DNA of 64,000 bases from Pacificoceanicola onchidii. Its GTDB lineage: Bacteria > Pseudomonadota > Alphaproteobacteria > Rhodobacterales > Rhodobacteraceae. This document shows, piece by piece, positions 8,732 through 17,446 of the stretch (the first letter of the stretch is position 1; every line of letters begins with the position of its first letter). The stretch spans positions 62,001 to 126,000 of the forward strand of contig NZ_SRXY01000005.1 of the NCBI RefSeq assembly GCF_004804335.1, in the 5' to 3' direction. The notes below the pieces were generated by a model, which saw nothing but the letters and a program-made list of their open reading frames with translations, searched no databases and was not told where the DNA came from. The position numbers and the translations under genes are program-made.

Positions 8732-8768
8732 AACCGGACATTCATCCCGCAATTTCGAATGTCCGGTT
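8732..8768. terminator. Bidirectional terminator hairpin
   Basis: A perfect 12-bp stem, AACCGGACATTC (8732-8743) with GAATGTCCGGTT (8757-8768), lies between two converging genes and is followed by TTATT on the plus strand. It can serve the aminotransferase gene and the opposing methyltransferase gene. Confidence 0.7.
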
Positions 8769-8805
8769 TATTCCCGCACCCAGGACTTGCGCATACACCT
8801 GAACG

Positions 8806-8900
8806 AAAGTCCGCTTCGGGCTGGCAACAGACCTAAGACCACAGCGCGGCTAAGGTCGGCTGTGAGCCCAACATACCAAGTTTCTGCGATGTGGCGAATG
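8806..8900. repeat. Degenerate intergenic repeat, family B
   Basis: Contains AAAGTCCGCTTCGGGCTG and CTAAGGTCGGCTGTGAGCCC. Similar blocks occur at 9915-10020 (AATGTCTGCTTCGGGCTG) and 34858-35032 (CTAAGGTCGGCTTTGGGCC). Copies are diverged and have no open frame of note. Confidence 0.45.
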
Positions 8901-8905
8901 TCGGC

Positions 8906-9841
8906 TTAAGGTGTCCGGGCGGCACTCACGATCTGCTTCATGTGGCGCATGTCGGTGCCGCAACACCCTCCCAAAACCTGAATTTGAGGAAAGCGCCGCC
9001 TGATATCAGACAACTGCCCACCCAACTCGGCCGGATTGCCGTCGTCCAGTTCTTCGGCGTTGTCCAGTTCTGCATGGCTGCAGCGTGACGCATTGGCAAT
9101 GATACCTCGTACGCGCTGCATCCACGGTGCGTCTTCGAGGACACCCGAGAAATGCTCGGGATGTGCGCAGTTGATCATGTAGTAGGCTGCATAGCTATCA
9201 GTCGCACTATCGACCTCTGATATTGCATCTTCAAGCGAAGCGCCGGTTGGCAACCGCCCGTCTGTTTCCACAGTGAAAGAAATGACCACCGGAAGCGCAA
9301 ACTCGCGGGCCGTCCTGACGATACCAATCGCCTCAGATGGGTACGCCAAAGTGTATCCGCTGATCACATCCACATCTGTGTCTGCCAGTACAGATACTTG
9401 CTCCGAATGATAGAGTTCCGCCTCATCCGCGCTCATTTGCGCATCTGGCGCGTATGCATCGTCGCGTGGTCCGATATTCGCACTGATGATTGTCGGAGCA
9501 TGGTCGCTTGCTGAACGAACTGCCGCCATCATGGCGATAGCGTCTTGATTAAGCTGCTTAAGTTCGCCGAAGTCGTACCCAATTGCAGCTCCGCGGTCGC
9601 GGTTGGCCACCCATGTCGGGCTTTCAAGGATAACACCAGAATGCGTTTCCTTGCCCAAAGCGATCAGGTCTTTCAGATATCCCTCGATAAGCTTTCGACC
9701 CTCCGGGGTTTTCAAAAGCGGGTATGAAGCAAAGCCGGGCAAATCGACGCCCTGATTGAATATTAGGTCGGTTTCCATCCCGACGTAGGTCAAAAAAAGA
9801 TCGGCATTGCTGGGAGGAAAAGTGTCTCGGTAGATTGTCAT
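8906..9841 (-). CDS. Homocysteine S-methyltransferase-family protein
   Basis: Starting at the ATG at 9841 (MTIYRDTFPPSN) gives 311 residues, normal for the family; the 18-residue upstream extension looks unnatural. The three zinc-ligand cysteines are present: NCAHP in the middle and the Cys pair in GGCCGTD near the C-terminus. The N-terminal barrel strand reads LFLTYVGMETDLIF, close to the usual 'DGGMGTEL' position. Members such as MmuM and BHMT move a methyl group from S-methylmethionine or betaine to homocysteine. The methyl donor cannot be read from the sequence, and there is no clear ribosome-binding site or operon partner. Confidence 0.8.
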   Translation of the reverse strand: MTIYRDTFPPSNADLFLTYVGMETDLIFNQGVDLPGFASYPLLKTPEGRKLIEGYLKDLIALGKETHSGVILESPTWVANRDRGAAIGYDFGELKQLNQDAIAMMAAVRSASDHAPTIISANIGPRDDAYAPDAQMSADEAELYHSEQVSVLADTDVDVISGYTLAYPSEAIGIVRTAREFALPVVISFTVETDGRLPTGASLEDAISEVDSATDSYAAYYMINCAHPEHFSGVLEDAPWMQRVRGIIANASRCSHAELDNAEELDDGNPAELGGQLSDIRRRFPQIQVLGGCCGTDMRHMKQIVSAARTP

Positions 9842-9914
9842 CGTCAGGGACCAGTCGCGTAAAATGTCCAAGGACCATAACAACCGGCGCTTCATGTGTC
9901 ACTGATCCACACGT

Positions 9915-10020
9915 AAGAAGCGGCCATTGGCGCAGCCGCAGCGAATTCTCACTTTGTCCCGCTCTAAGGACCTCCACTCGCATCAGAACGAATGTCTGCT
10001 TCGGGCTGTTCGTGCCGAAG
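9915..10020. repeat. Degenerate intergenic repeat, family B
   Basis: Shares CATTGGCGCAGCCGCAGCGAA with 34859-34880 (one mismatch) and AATGTCTGCTTCGGGCTG with 8806-8900. Lies between the methyltransferase-like gene and the MarR gene. Confidence 0.45.
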
Positions 10021-10047
10021 GTTTCTACAGGGAAAATCCGAAACGCC

Positions 10048-10461
10048 TTACACGACGCGGGCCAACAGATCCCTCAGGGTCGCTCTTTCGGTCTCCGAGA
10101 TTGGCTCGAGGATGTCATTGATCACCTCGGCCACGGTCTGCATCAACTCCCCGACGATCTGCTCACCCTTCGGGGTCAGCGCGACGAGGCTCACGCGGCC
10201 ATCTTCTGCTGAGGGCTCGCGCGTGACCAGCCCCTTGGTCTCCAGGGAGCGGATCATGCGCGTCATCTGGGATTTGTCGCGGGCCACGCGTTTGGTGAGG
10301 TCGTGCAGGCTGATCTGGCCGGTGTCGGCCAGGGTCATCAGGACAATGCCGCCGCCGGGGCCAACCGCCTCACGGTCGAAATCCGGCGCGCGCGCCTGCA
10401 GTCCAAACTGAATGGACCGCATGAGACGGTCGATGAGGAGGGCGAGGTTGATATCGGACAT
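10048..10461 (-). CDS. MarR-family regulator
   Basis: 137 residues with the MarR winged helix: GPGGGIVLMTLADTGQISLHDLTKRVARDKSQMTRMIRSLETKGLV as helix-turn-helix (about 35-80), then the wing REPSAEDGRVSLVALTPKG. MarR proteins are dimeric repressors released by phenolic or oxidising compounds. An interrupted inverted repeat begins immediately before its start codon and extends toward the divergent membrane-protein gene, so it should repress both. No other target is adjacent. Confidence 0.85.
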   Translation of the reverse strand: MSDINLALLIDRLMRSIQFGLQARAPDFDREAVGPGGGIVLMTLADTGQISLHDLTKRVARDKSQMTRMIRSLETKGLVTREPSAEDGRVSLVALTPKGEQIVGELMQTVAEVINDILEPISETERATLRDLLARVV

Positions 10462-10462
10462 T

Positions 10463-10498
10463 TTGTTGACTAAGTCTACTTTCCGTTTTAGTGGACAA
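10463..10498. promoter_or_regulatory. Probable MarR operator between divergent genes
   Basis: TTGTTGACTAA (10463-10473) and TTAGTGGACAA (10488-10498) are inverted copies matching at 9 of 11 positions. A further GACTAAGTC near-palindrome lies inside the left half at 10468-10476. The site abuts the MarR start codon. Confidence 0.6.
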
Positions 10499-10548
10499 TA
10501 TCAACTTAACCGGCCGCGACGGGTGCGGCAATGGAAGGGATCAGAAAA

Positions 10549-10992
10549 ATGACCGATATGCAGGGAAGGGCGCTGAAAGGTGCGGCGGTGCTGTGGATCA
10601 TCTGGGGATTGGTGCACACGCTGGCCGGTGTGATGGTGCTGTTCAGTGACGCGACAGGCGGGTTTCAGGCGATTGCCGATGCGGTCGAACCGGCGGCGCT
10701 TGAAGCGGAATACCACGCGGCCGTCGGAGGCGTCCTGAACCAGCACGGGTGGAACCTTGGCTGGTTCGGCATCGCAACGATCCTTGGCGGTATCCTGATC
10801 TGGCGCGCGAACACCACGGCGATCTGGGTGACCGGCATGGTTGGCGGGTTGGCGGATGTCGGCTATCTGCTGTTCGTGGATTTCCCCGGATACGTGAACT
10901 TTGTCCCCGGCACTGTGATGACCTTCATTTCGGCCTCTGCCATCGGTTTGAGTTTCTGGGTGTGGTTTGCCAATGGGCGCGGGCGGCTTTGA
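10549..10992 (+). CDS. Small four-helix membrane protein, unknown function
   Basis: The start at 10549 (MTDMQGRALKG) follows GGAAGGGATCA; an in-frame ATG at 10531 lies before that site. The 147-residue protein has four hydrophobic spans: VLWIIWGLVHTLAGVMVLF, NLGWFGIATILGGILIW, AIWVTGMVGGLADVGYLLF and TVMTFISASAIGLSFWVWF. I recognise no enzyme motif. It is divergent from the MarR gene across the shared operator, so it is probably de-repressed when the MarR ligand is present. A role in membrane stress or small-molecule tolerance is inference only. Confidence 0.75.
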   Translation: MTDMQGRALKGAAVLWIIWGLVHTLAGVMVLFSDATGGFQAIADAVEPAALEAEYHAAVGGVLNQHGWNLGWFGIATILGGILIWRANTTAIWVTGMVGGLADVGYLLFVDFPGYVNFVPGTVMTFISASAIGLSFWVWFANGRGRL

Positions 10993-11058
10993 GCGATCGC
11001 ATTGCGCGGTGGCCTGTTGAGGCAGGCCTGCCGCTGTGCCTTGAGTAACCTGAGCGGC

Positions 11059-11550
11059 CTAGTCTTGCCCCCATTGTGCGACCATCTGGGGTGTGAACCA
11101 GGTGCTGCCGACGCCGGGGGTGTTGGCGGGGTTGATTTCCGGCAAGGGCTCTTCGCTGTTTGCGTTGAAGTTCAGTTCGATCTGGATGCCGTTGGGATCA
11201 TAGAGGAAAAGCTGGACCAGTGAGAGCGACGGGACGCTGCGTTCGCGGTATTCGACACCGAGGCGGGCGCAGCGGTCGCGGGTTTCCTGAAAGCCATGCG
11301 CCGAGAAAGCGAGGTGGTCGATGACGCCGGTGCCTTCGGGGATCGACCCGTCGTCGTTCAGGGCCACGTCATCGGTATACAGGTGCAGCGGGACCTCGCC
11401 CTGGGAGGTGTTCAGTTTCAGCCAGAATCCCGGGAAGTCAAACGGCGGGCGCGGCGCTTCCTCCATGCCCAGAACTTCCTTGTAGAACCGCACGGACGCC
11501 TTGGGCTTCTGGGTCTTGAATGAGATGTGAAACAGGCTGGTCACTTGCAT
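11059..11550 (-). CDS. VOC-superfamily (glyoxalase/dioxygenase-like) protein
   Basis: The start at 11550 (MQVTSLFHISFKT) is preferred because AAGGA lies seven bases upstream; the longer open frame has an Arg-rich, unnatural N-terminus. The 163-residue protein has the two beta-alpha-beta-beta-beta halves of the VOC fold: LFHISFKTQKPKASVRFYKEVLGM in the first and IDHLAFSAHGFQETRDRCARLGVEY in the second. It ends with LVQLFLYDPNGIQIELNF, whose Glu is a metal ligand. His9, His in IDHLAF and Glu in IQIELNF fit a 2-His-1-Glu site. It lies downstream of the LysR gene on the same strand. Substrate unknown. Confidence 0.82.
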   Translation of the reverse strand: MQVTSLFHISFKTQKPKASVRFYKEVLGMEEAPRPPFDFPGFWLKLNTSQGEVPLHLYTDDVALNDDGSIPEGTGVIDHLAFSAHGFQETRDRCARLGVEYRERSVPSLSLVQLFLYDPNGIQIELNFNANSEEPLPEINPANTPGVGSTWFTPQMVAQWGQD

Positions 11551-11763
11551 GAGACGGTCCTTTTTATGGCGGGGCGCAGCCCGTGGGTGACGCAATATGC
11601 AAAGCATATCGGAGTGCCGGTTCGGGCGCTCTTGCGCAGTTTGCCTATATTTTGGACTGTATGAAGCCGCGCGCCGCATGTTTGCGTCAGAATGACAAAT
11701 GTGCGCTGCGGATGTGAAAGCGATCTGCGTTTGCCTGCAAGACAGGCGCTGCGCGGGGGGCGA

Positions 11764-12669
11764 TCAGGCCGGGTCGGCAGGGCCGGGGCTGGCGGCGGCC
11801 TTGGCAAAGGCATCGGCGAGGGCCTTGACCCGGCGGGGCTGCGCACGCGCCGGGGGGAACATCATCTGCAAGGGAACGGCGGGGGCCTGGTAGGTCTTGA
11901 GAAGCTCGATCAACCGGCCCGCGTTCAGGTCTGCGCGCACGTCCAGTTCCGATTTGAGAATGATGCCTTCGCCGTTCAGCGCCCATTGCCGGATCAGCGA
12001 GCCGTCGTTGACCACTTTGTTGCCGCGCACTGAAACCACCTGCTGTGCCTTGCCCTTGCCAAAGCGCCACAGGTTGTCGAGCGTTTCGCCAAAGCGCATG
12101 ATCAGGCAGTTGTGGCCGGAGAGCGCATCCGGCGATTGCGGCGTGCCGTGGGCGTCGAGATAAGACGGGGCGGCGCAGACAATGCGGGGAAAGGCGCCAA
12201 GTTTGCGGGTGCGCAGGGTGCTGTCGGCAATTTCGCCGAACCGCAGCGCGATGTCGAAGCCTTGCCGGACGATGTCGACATAGCCATCGGACAGGCTCAG
12301 TTCGACCTGAATGTCGGGATGCGCGGCGGTGAAGGCGTCGATCACGCGGGAGGCGAAGGCGCGCCCCAGATCCACCGGAGAGCTGATGCGGATCGGACCG
12401 GCCAGCTTTTGCGCGCCGAAACGGATGCGGGAATCGAGCTCGGCGACCTCGGCGAGCAGCGATTTGGCCCCTTCGAGCAGCGCGCGCCCTTCATCGGTCA
12501 GACTCAGCGAGCGGGTTGTGCGGTTCATCAGCACCACGCCGTAATGCGCTTCCAGAGCGGCGAGCCGTTCGGATACGGTTGTAGTGGACAGTCCCAGTTC
12601 GCGCGCGGCGGCGACGAGGCTGCCTTTTTCGGCTATGGTGGCAAAGAGGCGGATATTGTCGATCAGCAT
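11764..12669 (-). CDS. LysR-family regulator of the quinone/electrophile set
   Basis: The start at 12669 follows GGGGGAG with seven bases of spacing, giving 301 residues. The N-terminus is a clear LysR helix-turn-helix (NIRLFATIAEKGSLVAAARELGL, STTTVSERLAALE), then LMNRTTRSLSLTDEG. The effector domain opens with GPIRISSPVDLGRAF and contains FDIALRFGEIADSTL, the pattern of the AaeR/DmlR-like subgroup. It is divergent from a monooxygenase-oxidoreductase-VOC set and most likely activates it. A CGGT-ATTTA-ACCG inverted motif near 12699-12711 could be part of its site. Confidence 0.86.
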   Translation of the reverse strand: MLIDNIRLFATIAEKGSLVAAARELGLSTTTVSERLAALEAHYGVVLMNRTTRSLSLTDEGRALLEGAKSLLAEVAELDSRIRFGAQKLAGPIRISSPVDLGRAFASRVIDAFTAAHPDIQVELSLSDGYVDIVRQGFDIALRFGEIADSTLRTRKLGAFPRIVCAAPSYLDAHGTPQSPDALSGHNCLIMRFGETLDNLWRFGKGKAQQVVSVRGNKVVNDGSLIRQWALNGEGIILKSELDVRADLNAGRLIELLKTYQAPAVPLQMMFPPARAQPRRVKALADAFAKAAASPGPADPA

Positions 12670-12774
12670 TGTGCGGCTCCCCCGGATTATCATTCCGACG
12701 AGACGGTATTTAACCGGAAAAAGCAATCCTTTAAGCGTTTTGAAACCGCCAAGGACATCCAAAGGACCCTGCCC

Positions 12775-13065
12775 ATGTCGACACTGACCATCGTCGCGAC
12801 CATCATGGCGAACGCCGACAAGATTGATCTGGTGCAGGCGGAGCTGGAAAAGCTGATCGAGATCACCCGCGCCGAAGAAGGCTGCATCGCCTATGATCTG
12901 CACCGGGACAACGACAATCCGGCGCATTTCATGTTCTATGAGATCTGGGAGAGCCGCGCGCTGTGGCAGGCCCACATGAACGCGCCGCATCTGGCGGCCT
13001 ATATGGAAGCCACAGAAGGCGCCGTTGCCGCGTTCACGCTGAACGAGATGACGCTAATCGCCTGA
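12775..13065 (+). CDS. Antibiotic-biosynthesis-monooxygenase (ABM/YgiN-like) protein
   Basis: 96 residues, starting at the ATG after AAAGGA. It has the ABM dimeric ferredoxin-like fold: LTIVATIMANADKIDLVQAELEKLIEITRAEEGCIAYDLHRD, then HFMFYEIWESRALWQAHMNAPHLAAYM. YgiN-like members act on quinols or other activated aromatics without a cofactor. First gene of a plus-strand set with an MDR oxidoreductase (71 bp later) and a VOC protein, which suggests quinone or electrophile turnover controlled by the divergent LysR. Confidence 0.85.
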   Translation: MSTLTIVATIMANADKIDLVQAELEKLIEITRAEEGCIAYDLHRDNDNPAHFMFYEIWESRALWQAHMNAPHLAAYMEATEGAVAAFTLNEMTLIA

Positions 13066-13136
13066 ACCATCCGGCGCGCGGGGGATCCCGGCCCGCCGAT
13101 CTTACATTTGCCCCTACCTTGAGAAGGCTTAATCCC

Positions 13137-14150
13137 ATGAAAGCAGTTGGTTACAAGAACATCGGTCCCATTGATGGCGCGGGCGCGCTGAGCGATGTCG
13201 AGATTGACAAGCCCGTCGCAGAAGGCCGGGACATTCTGGTCCGCGTCGAGGCGGTTTCGGTCAATCCGGTGGACACCAAGGTGCGTCAGCGCGCGCAGCC
13301 CGAAGCCGGGGCGTTCGGTATCCTGGGTTGGGATGCGGTGGGCGAGGTCGTCGAGGTCGGCGCGGAGGTTCAGGATTTCAAACCGGGTGATCGGGTCTGG
13401 TACGCCGGGGCGATCAACCGGACCGGCACCAACGCCGAATACCACTGCGTCGATGAGCGGATTGTCGGCCACGCGCCGAAATCCATTTCGGCCGCTGCGG
13501 CGGCTGCGCTGCCGCTGACCGCGCTGACCGCCTATGAGATGCTGTTTGATCGGCTGGAGGTCGAACGCCCGGTGCCCGGTGGCGACGCGGCGGTGATGAT
13601 CATCGGCGGGGCAGGTGGCGTGGGGTCCATCGCGATCCAGCTGCTGCGCGCCATGACCGGTCTGACGATCATCGCCACCGCCTCGCGCAGCGAAACGCAG
13701 GATTGGGTGAAGGCGCTTGGGGCGCATCACGTGGTGGACCACAGCGCCGAGCTTGCGCCGCAGATCGCCGCGCTGGAGACATCCGCGCCGAGCTATGTCT
13801 TCTCGACCAACTACTCTGACCGTTACGTGGGGCAGCTTGCGGAGTTCATTGCACCGCAGGGCCGGTTTGGTCTGATCGACGATCCGGAGTCCTTTGACAT
13901 CCTGCCGCTCAAGCGCAAATCGGTCTCGCTGCACTGGGAGCTGATGTTCACGCGCTCGCTGTTCGGCACGGCGGATATTTCCCGTCAGGGCGTCATCCTG
14001 AACAAGGTTGCGGAGATGGTGGATGCGGGCGAGATTAAATCCACGGTCACCGAGAGCCTTGGCGTGATCAACGCGGCCAACCTGACCCGCGCGCATACGC
14101 TGCTGGAAAGCGGCAAGGCGAAAGGGAAGATCGTTCTGGAAGGGTTCTGA
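13137..14150 (+). CDS. Zinc-type/quinone-oxidoreductase-family MDR dehydrogenase
   Basis: The start at 13137 follows AGAAGG. The 337-residue protein has the MDR layout. The catalytic domain includes VRVEAVSVNPVDTKVR, ILGWDAVGEVVEVG and FKPGDRVWYAG; the Rossmann domain carries IIGGAGGVGSIAIQLL around 156-171. It lacks the Cys/His set of structural zinc sites. This matches the 'zinc-binding alcohol dehydrogenase family' group, which in practice reduces quinones or enones with NADPH. It sits between an ABM protein and a VOC protein, so a role in reductive detoxification is plausible. Confidence 0.85.
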   Translation: MKAVGYKNIGPIDGAGALSDVEIDKPVAEGRDILVRVEAVSVNPVDTKVRQRAQPEAGAFGILGWDAVGEVVEVGAEVQDFKPGDRVWYAGAINRTGTNAEYHCVDERIVGHAPKSISAAAAAALPLTALTAYEMLFDRLEVERPVPGGDAAVMIIGGAGGVGSIAIQLLRAMTGLTIIATASRSETQDWVKALGAHHVVDHSAELAPQIAALETSAPSYVFSTNYSDRYVGQLAEFIAPQGRFGLIDDPESFDILPLKRKSVSLHWELMFTRSLFGTADISRQGVILNKVAEMVDAGEIKSTVTESLGVINAANLTRAHTLLESGKAKGKIVLEGF

Positions 14151-14151
14151 G

Positions 14152-14535
14152 GTGGCCGTCGTCCGGCTTGACCACGTCAACATCCAGACCGGCAATCTGG
14201 AGGTGATGATCGACTGGTACGGATCGGTTCTGGGGCTGACACAAGGCCCGCGCCCGGATTTCCCGTTTCCCGGCGCGTGGCTTTACGCGGGCAAACACCC
14301 GGTGATCCATCTGGTTGGCATGGCGGACCAGAACGCAGTCGGGTCCGAAGCGACGCTGAAGCTGGAGCATTTCGCCTTTGCGGCAACGGACCTGGCCGGA
14401 TTTGAAAGGGCGTTGGACCGTCTCGGGGTGCCGAGGCACCGCATTGATCTGAAAGCCGCGGCGCTTGTGCAGTACCATTTGCGTGATCCGGACGGCAACC
14501 ACGTGCATGTGGACTTCGAAGAGGACGAGGCCTGA
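14152..14535 (+). CDS. VOC-superfamily protein, GTG start
   Basis: Starts with GTG at 14152, one base after the oxidoreductase stop and preceded by AAGGG, so it is translationally coupled. The 127-residue protein shows VRLDHVNIQTGNLEVMIDWYGSVLGL, HPVIHLVG, LEHFAFAATDLAGFERALDRLGV and a C-terminal VQYHLRDPDGNHVHVDFEED. His8 (LDHVNI), His in LEHFAF and Glu near VDFEED could bind a metal. A glyoxalase-like or dioxygenase-like activity on an electrophilic product of the pathway is likely; the substrate is not evident. Confidence 0.82.
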   Translation: MAVVRLDHVNIQTGNLEVMIDWYGSVLGLTQGPRPDFPFPGAWLYAGKHPVIHLVGMADQNAVGSEATLKLEHFAFAATDLAGFERALDRLGVPRHRIDLKAAALVQYHLRDPDGNHVHVDFEEDEA

Positions 14536-14580
14536 GTGGCCATCTGAACAGAGGCAAAGCGATCTGCGCCGAAACAAGGA

Positions 14581-14613
14581 CGCCCCCGCTCCGGTTGGAG
14601 CAGGGGCGTTTTT
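14581..14613 (+). terminator. Rho-independent terminator
   Basis: A 12-bp stem (CGCCCCCGCTCC with GGAGCAGGGGCG, one mismatch), a 4-nt loop and TTTTT at 14609-14613. It closes the ABM-oxidoreductase-VOC operon. Confidence 0.9.
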
Positions 14614-14635
14614 GCTGTCTTTGAGCAGGCCCGGC

Positions 14636-15853
14636 TTACTTCAGGCCCATGCAGTTGGCGTAGTAGGTCACCGTTGCGGGCCAGTCGGAGAAGATCCCTT
14701 CGACACCTACGTCCATTGCCAGCGCGTCGATGTACTCATACATCACGCCGTCGCTCTTGGTGATGTCCGAGATGGACTTGTAGTACCAGCCGCCGCCGTT
14801 CGAGAGCGGGCCGGAGCGTTCGATGGTCCATGTGATGATCTTCAGATCGGCGGCCTTGGCCTGTTTTGCCAGCTCGGAAGCGACAATTTTGTCGCCGTCC
14901 AGCGTGACAAGCATCCACGTGGGCGGGGCGATGTAGTTCACACCCATGGCCTTGAGCTCTTCCATGGTGTTCGGCCAAGTGGTGGCGTCCATGGGGGAGT
15001 AGCCGTCGAGGTTGTACTCATCCATCAGGTAGACCGCCTGCGCGCCAAACGCCGGCTCGGCCTTGATCCAGTAGAGGACGTCATCAAGGTTGAAGGACTG
15101 CAGCCAGACGTCGGAGGCGGGGATGCCGGCGGCCTTGTACTCGTCCACGAGTTTCTGGGCGTAGTCTTCCTGGGTGAAGCCGTTGAAGGGCATGTCAACC
15201 GACGGGCTCTTGAGCTCGGGGGTGAACTTGGCGCCGAGCGATTGGAACAGGGCGATGGATTCTGCATGGGTCATGAGCGTGGTCGGCTCCGCCGCATACA
15301 GATCGGTGCGCCAGCCTGCGGTGCCGTCCATGTAGCCTTCCGCCGTGGTGGCGGATTTGTTGGCGGCGTCCATCTTGGGAGTGAGCGTGCGATACTCGGC
15401 CAGGGTGATCTCGGAGGTGCGGCACTCGGCGGCGGCCTTGGCCTCGCCTTCTGCCGGGGTGAAGGGCATCACGCAGGTCTCGGCCAGCGGGGTGGCGAGG
15501 ATGTTGGTGGTGGTGTGCAGATCGTTCTGGGCGTGACGGCAGACCAGCTCCAGATCCTTGGTGAAGGTCACGTCACATTCCAGAATGCCCGCACCCATGC
15601 GCGCGGCGGCAACGTTGGATTCAACGGTGTGTTCGGGGAACATCATCGGCGCGCCCCGGTGGCCGATGGAAAAGAGCGATTGCGCGGCATCCTGAGCGGC
15701 GCAGGATTGCAGCTTGTCCTTGAGCGGGCCGTCGGCCATGCGGTCGATCAGGTAGAGCGGGCGGGGGCCGTAATCGATCCGGTCGACAGATTGCGCAAAG
15801 GCAGGGGCAGAGGCGAGCAGAGCGGCGGTCACGAGGGTGAGACTGCGGAACAT
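14636..15853 (-). CDS. Secreted glycerophosphodiester phosphodiesterase
   Basis: 405 residues with a signal peptide (hydrophobic 5-19, cleavage near APAFA-QS), so the enzyme is periplasmic. The GDPD barrel signatures are clear: [15 protein letters not shown] (His65, Glu74), [11 protein letters not shown] (Glu92, Asp94; metal site) and [15 protein letters not shown] (His107). The C-terminal region has WTIERSGPL and [10 protein letters not shown], the last metal-face strand. It would hydrolyse glycerophosphodiesters to glycerol-3-phosphate and an alcohol outside the cytoplasm. It is longer than the cytosolic UgpQ at 49248 and resembles GlpQ-like enzymes. It starts 175 bp downstream of dctM and is probably its own unit. 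Confidence 0.88.
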   Translation of the reverse strand: MFRSLTLVTAALLASAPAFAQSVDRIDYGPRPLYLIDRMADGPLKDKLQSCAAQDAAQSLFSIGHRGAPMMFPEHTVESNVAAARMGAGILECDVTFTKDLELVCRHAQNDLHTTTNILATPLAETCVMPFTPAEGEAKAAAECRTSEITLAEYRTLTPKMDAANKSATTAEGYMDGTAGWRTDLYAAEPTTLMTHAESIALFQSLGAKFTPELKSPSVDMPFNGFTQEDYAQKLVDEYKAAGIPASDVWLQSFNLDDVLYWIKAEPAFGAQAVYLMDEYNLDGYSPMDATTWPNTMEELKAMGVNYIAPPTWMLVTLDGDKIVASELAKQAKAADLKIITWTIERSGPLSNGGGWYYKSISDITKSDGVMYEYIDALAMDVGVEGIFSDWPATVTYYANCMGLK

Positions 15854-16027
15854 TGTGTTTCCTTCGGTTGACTATGCGCGCCGAAATCGCAGGGCCGGGT
15901 AACTGGCGCGTGACGGCAATCGAAAGGTTTTGTGACAGGGCTTGGGGGCAGGACCCGGTCAGTTTGGGTGTGCTCCGGAGCATACCAGACGAACAACGCG
16001 GGCCAAGAAGGCCGGCGTTTTATCGCG

Positions 16028-17446
16028 CTATTGCGTGATGATTTCAGGTCCCATGAACGTATTTGGCAGGAACGTTGACAGGAATGGCACATAGGTGACC
16101 ACGATCAGAAAGACGAACAGCACCGCAAGGAATGGAAGGGCCGCACGCACCACGCTCATCATGGGCATACCGGCCACACCCGAGGTGACGAAGAGGTTCA
16201 GACCAACCGGCGGCGTGATCATGCCGATCTCCATGTTGACCACCATGATGATGCCAAGGTGGATCGGGTCGATCCCCAGTTCGATGGCAATCGGGAACAC
16301 CAGCGGCGCCACGATGACCAACAGCCCCGAGGGTTCCATAAACTGACCGCCGATCAGCAGGATGATGTTGACCACGATCAGGAACATCACCGGACCGAAA
16401 CCCGCTGACAACATGGCATTGGCCACCTGCTGCGGGATTTGCTCGTCCGTCAGAACATGCTTGAGGATCAAGGCGTTCGCGATCACGAACAGCAAGGTTA
16501 CGGTCAGTTTGCCTGCATCAAACAGAGTCTTCTGCGTGTCCGGGTGAACAATCGCCGTGATCAGCGTCCATGGCTTCTGGCGCAGCGGTGTCGGATCGCC
16601 CAGTAGCGCATTTTCAACCATCGCCGCGGATGACAGGCTTTTTGCGCGTGGCGCAGCCAGCGGGCCCATGTCCTTGTAGATGAAGGTCGCTATGAAGAAG
16701 GCATAGACCGCCGCAACAGCCGCCGCTTCGGTTGGCGTAAAGATACCACCGTAGATGCCGCCCAGAATAATGACGATCAGGAACAGGCCCCAACCGGCTT
16801 CGCGGCCTGCGGCGAACACTTCGCTCCAGCCTTGCCATTCCCCTTTCGGCAGGTTTTTCACCTTGGCGATGACATAGATCGTCACCATCAGCATGAAACC
16901 GGCCAACAGACCCGGAATGACGCCCGCAAGGAACATTCGGCCGACGGAAACCTCGACCGAGGCCGCATAGACCACCATCACGATGGATGGCGGGATCAGG
17001 ATGCCCAGCGTGCCCGCGTTGCAAATCACACCGGCGGCGAATTCCTTGGAATAGCCGACCTGGCGCATGCCCGCGATCACGATGGTCCCGATGGCGACCA
17101 CGGTGGCCGGGCTCGACCCGGACAGGGCGGCAAAGAGCATACAGGCAAACACGCCCGCAATGGCCAGACCGCCGGGGAAATGACCGACGCAGGCAATCGA
17201 AAACCGGATGATCCGCCGCGCCACACCGCCGGTCGTCATGAAGGACGACGCGAGGATGAAGAACGGGATTGCGAGCAAGGTAAAATGCCCCTCGAAAGCC
17301 GCGAAAAGCGTCTGCGCAACAGAAGCCAGCGAGCTGTCAGAGAACCACAGAAGGAACAGAACCGACGACATGCCGAGTGACACGGCAATTGGAACACCGA
17401 TCAGCAAAAAACCGATGACCATTGCAAAGAGAAGAACAACTTCCAT
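16028..17446 (-). CDS. dctM: TRAP transporter large permease (DctM type)
   Basis: 472 residues with about twelve transmembrane spans. Family blocks include PIAVSLGMSSVLFLLWF, ASSFMTTGGVARRIIRFS, GSSPATVVAIGTIVIAGM, ICNAGTLGILIPPSIVMVVYA and MITPPVGLNLFVTSGVAG. This is the sodium-driven channel subunit of a tripartite TRAP importer. Its ATG shares one base with the dctQ stop (TAATG), which means tight coupling. Family TRAP systems carry organic acids; the facing operon, with a carboxylate dehalogenase-like hydrolase and a hydro-lyase, suggests a substituted mono- or dicarboxylate. Confidence 0.93.
   Translation of the reverse strand: MEVVLLFAMVIGFLLIGVPIAVSLGMSSVLFLLWFSDSSLASVAQTLFAAFEGHFTLLAIPFFILASSFMTTGGVARRIIRFSIACVGHFPGGLAIAGVFACMLFAALSGSSPATVVAIGTIVIAGMRQVGYSKEFAAGVICNAGTLGILIPPSIVMVVYAASVEVSVGRMFLAGVIPGLLAGFMLMVTIYVIAKVKNLPKGEWQGWSEVFAAGREAGWGLFLIVIILGGIYGGIFTPTEAAAVAAVYAFFIATFIYKDMGPLAAPRAKSLSSAAMVENALLGDPTPLRQKPWTLITAIVHPDTQKTLFDAGKLTVTLLFVIANALILKHVLTDEQIPQQVANAMLSAGFGPVMFLIVVNIILLIGGQFMEPSGLLVIVAPLVFPIAIELGIDPIHLGIIMVVNMEIGMITPPVGLNLFVTSGVAGMPMMSVVRAALPFLAVLFVFLIVVTYVPFLSTFLPNTFMGPEIITQ

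Noticed and set aside
11551-11679. N-terminal extension of the VOC protein at 11059-11550
   Set aside because: Arg-rich and unlike the family; the internal ATG at 11550 has a good ribosome-binding site.
12999-14195. Long minus-strand open frame (398 codons) opposite the MDR oxidoreductase
   Set aside because: Rich in Arg, Gly and His with no domain pattern; it is the antisense of a clearly real gene and arises from high-GC codon bias.
14465-15871. Long plus-strand open frame (468 codons) opposite the secreted glycerophosphodiesterase
   Set aside because: Antisense of a gene with clear catalytic motifs; Gly/Val/His-rich without recognisable content.
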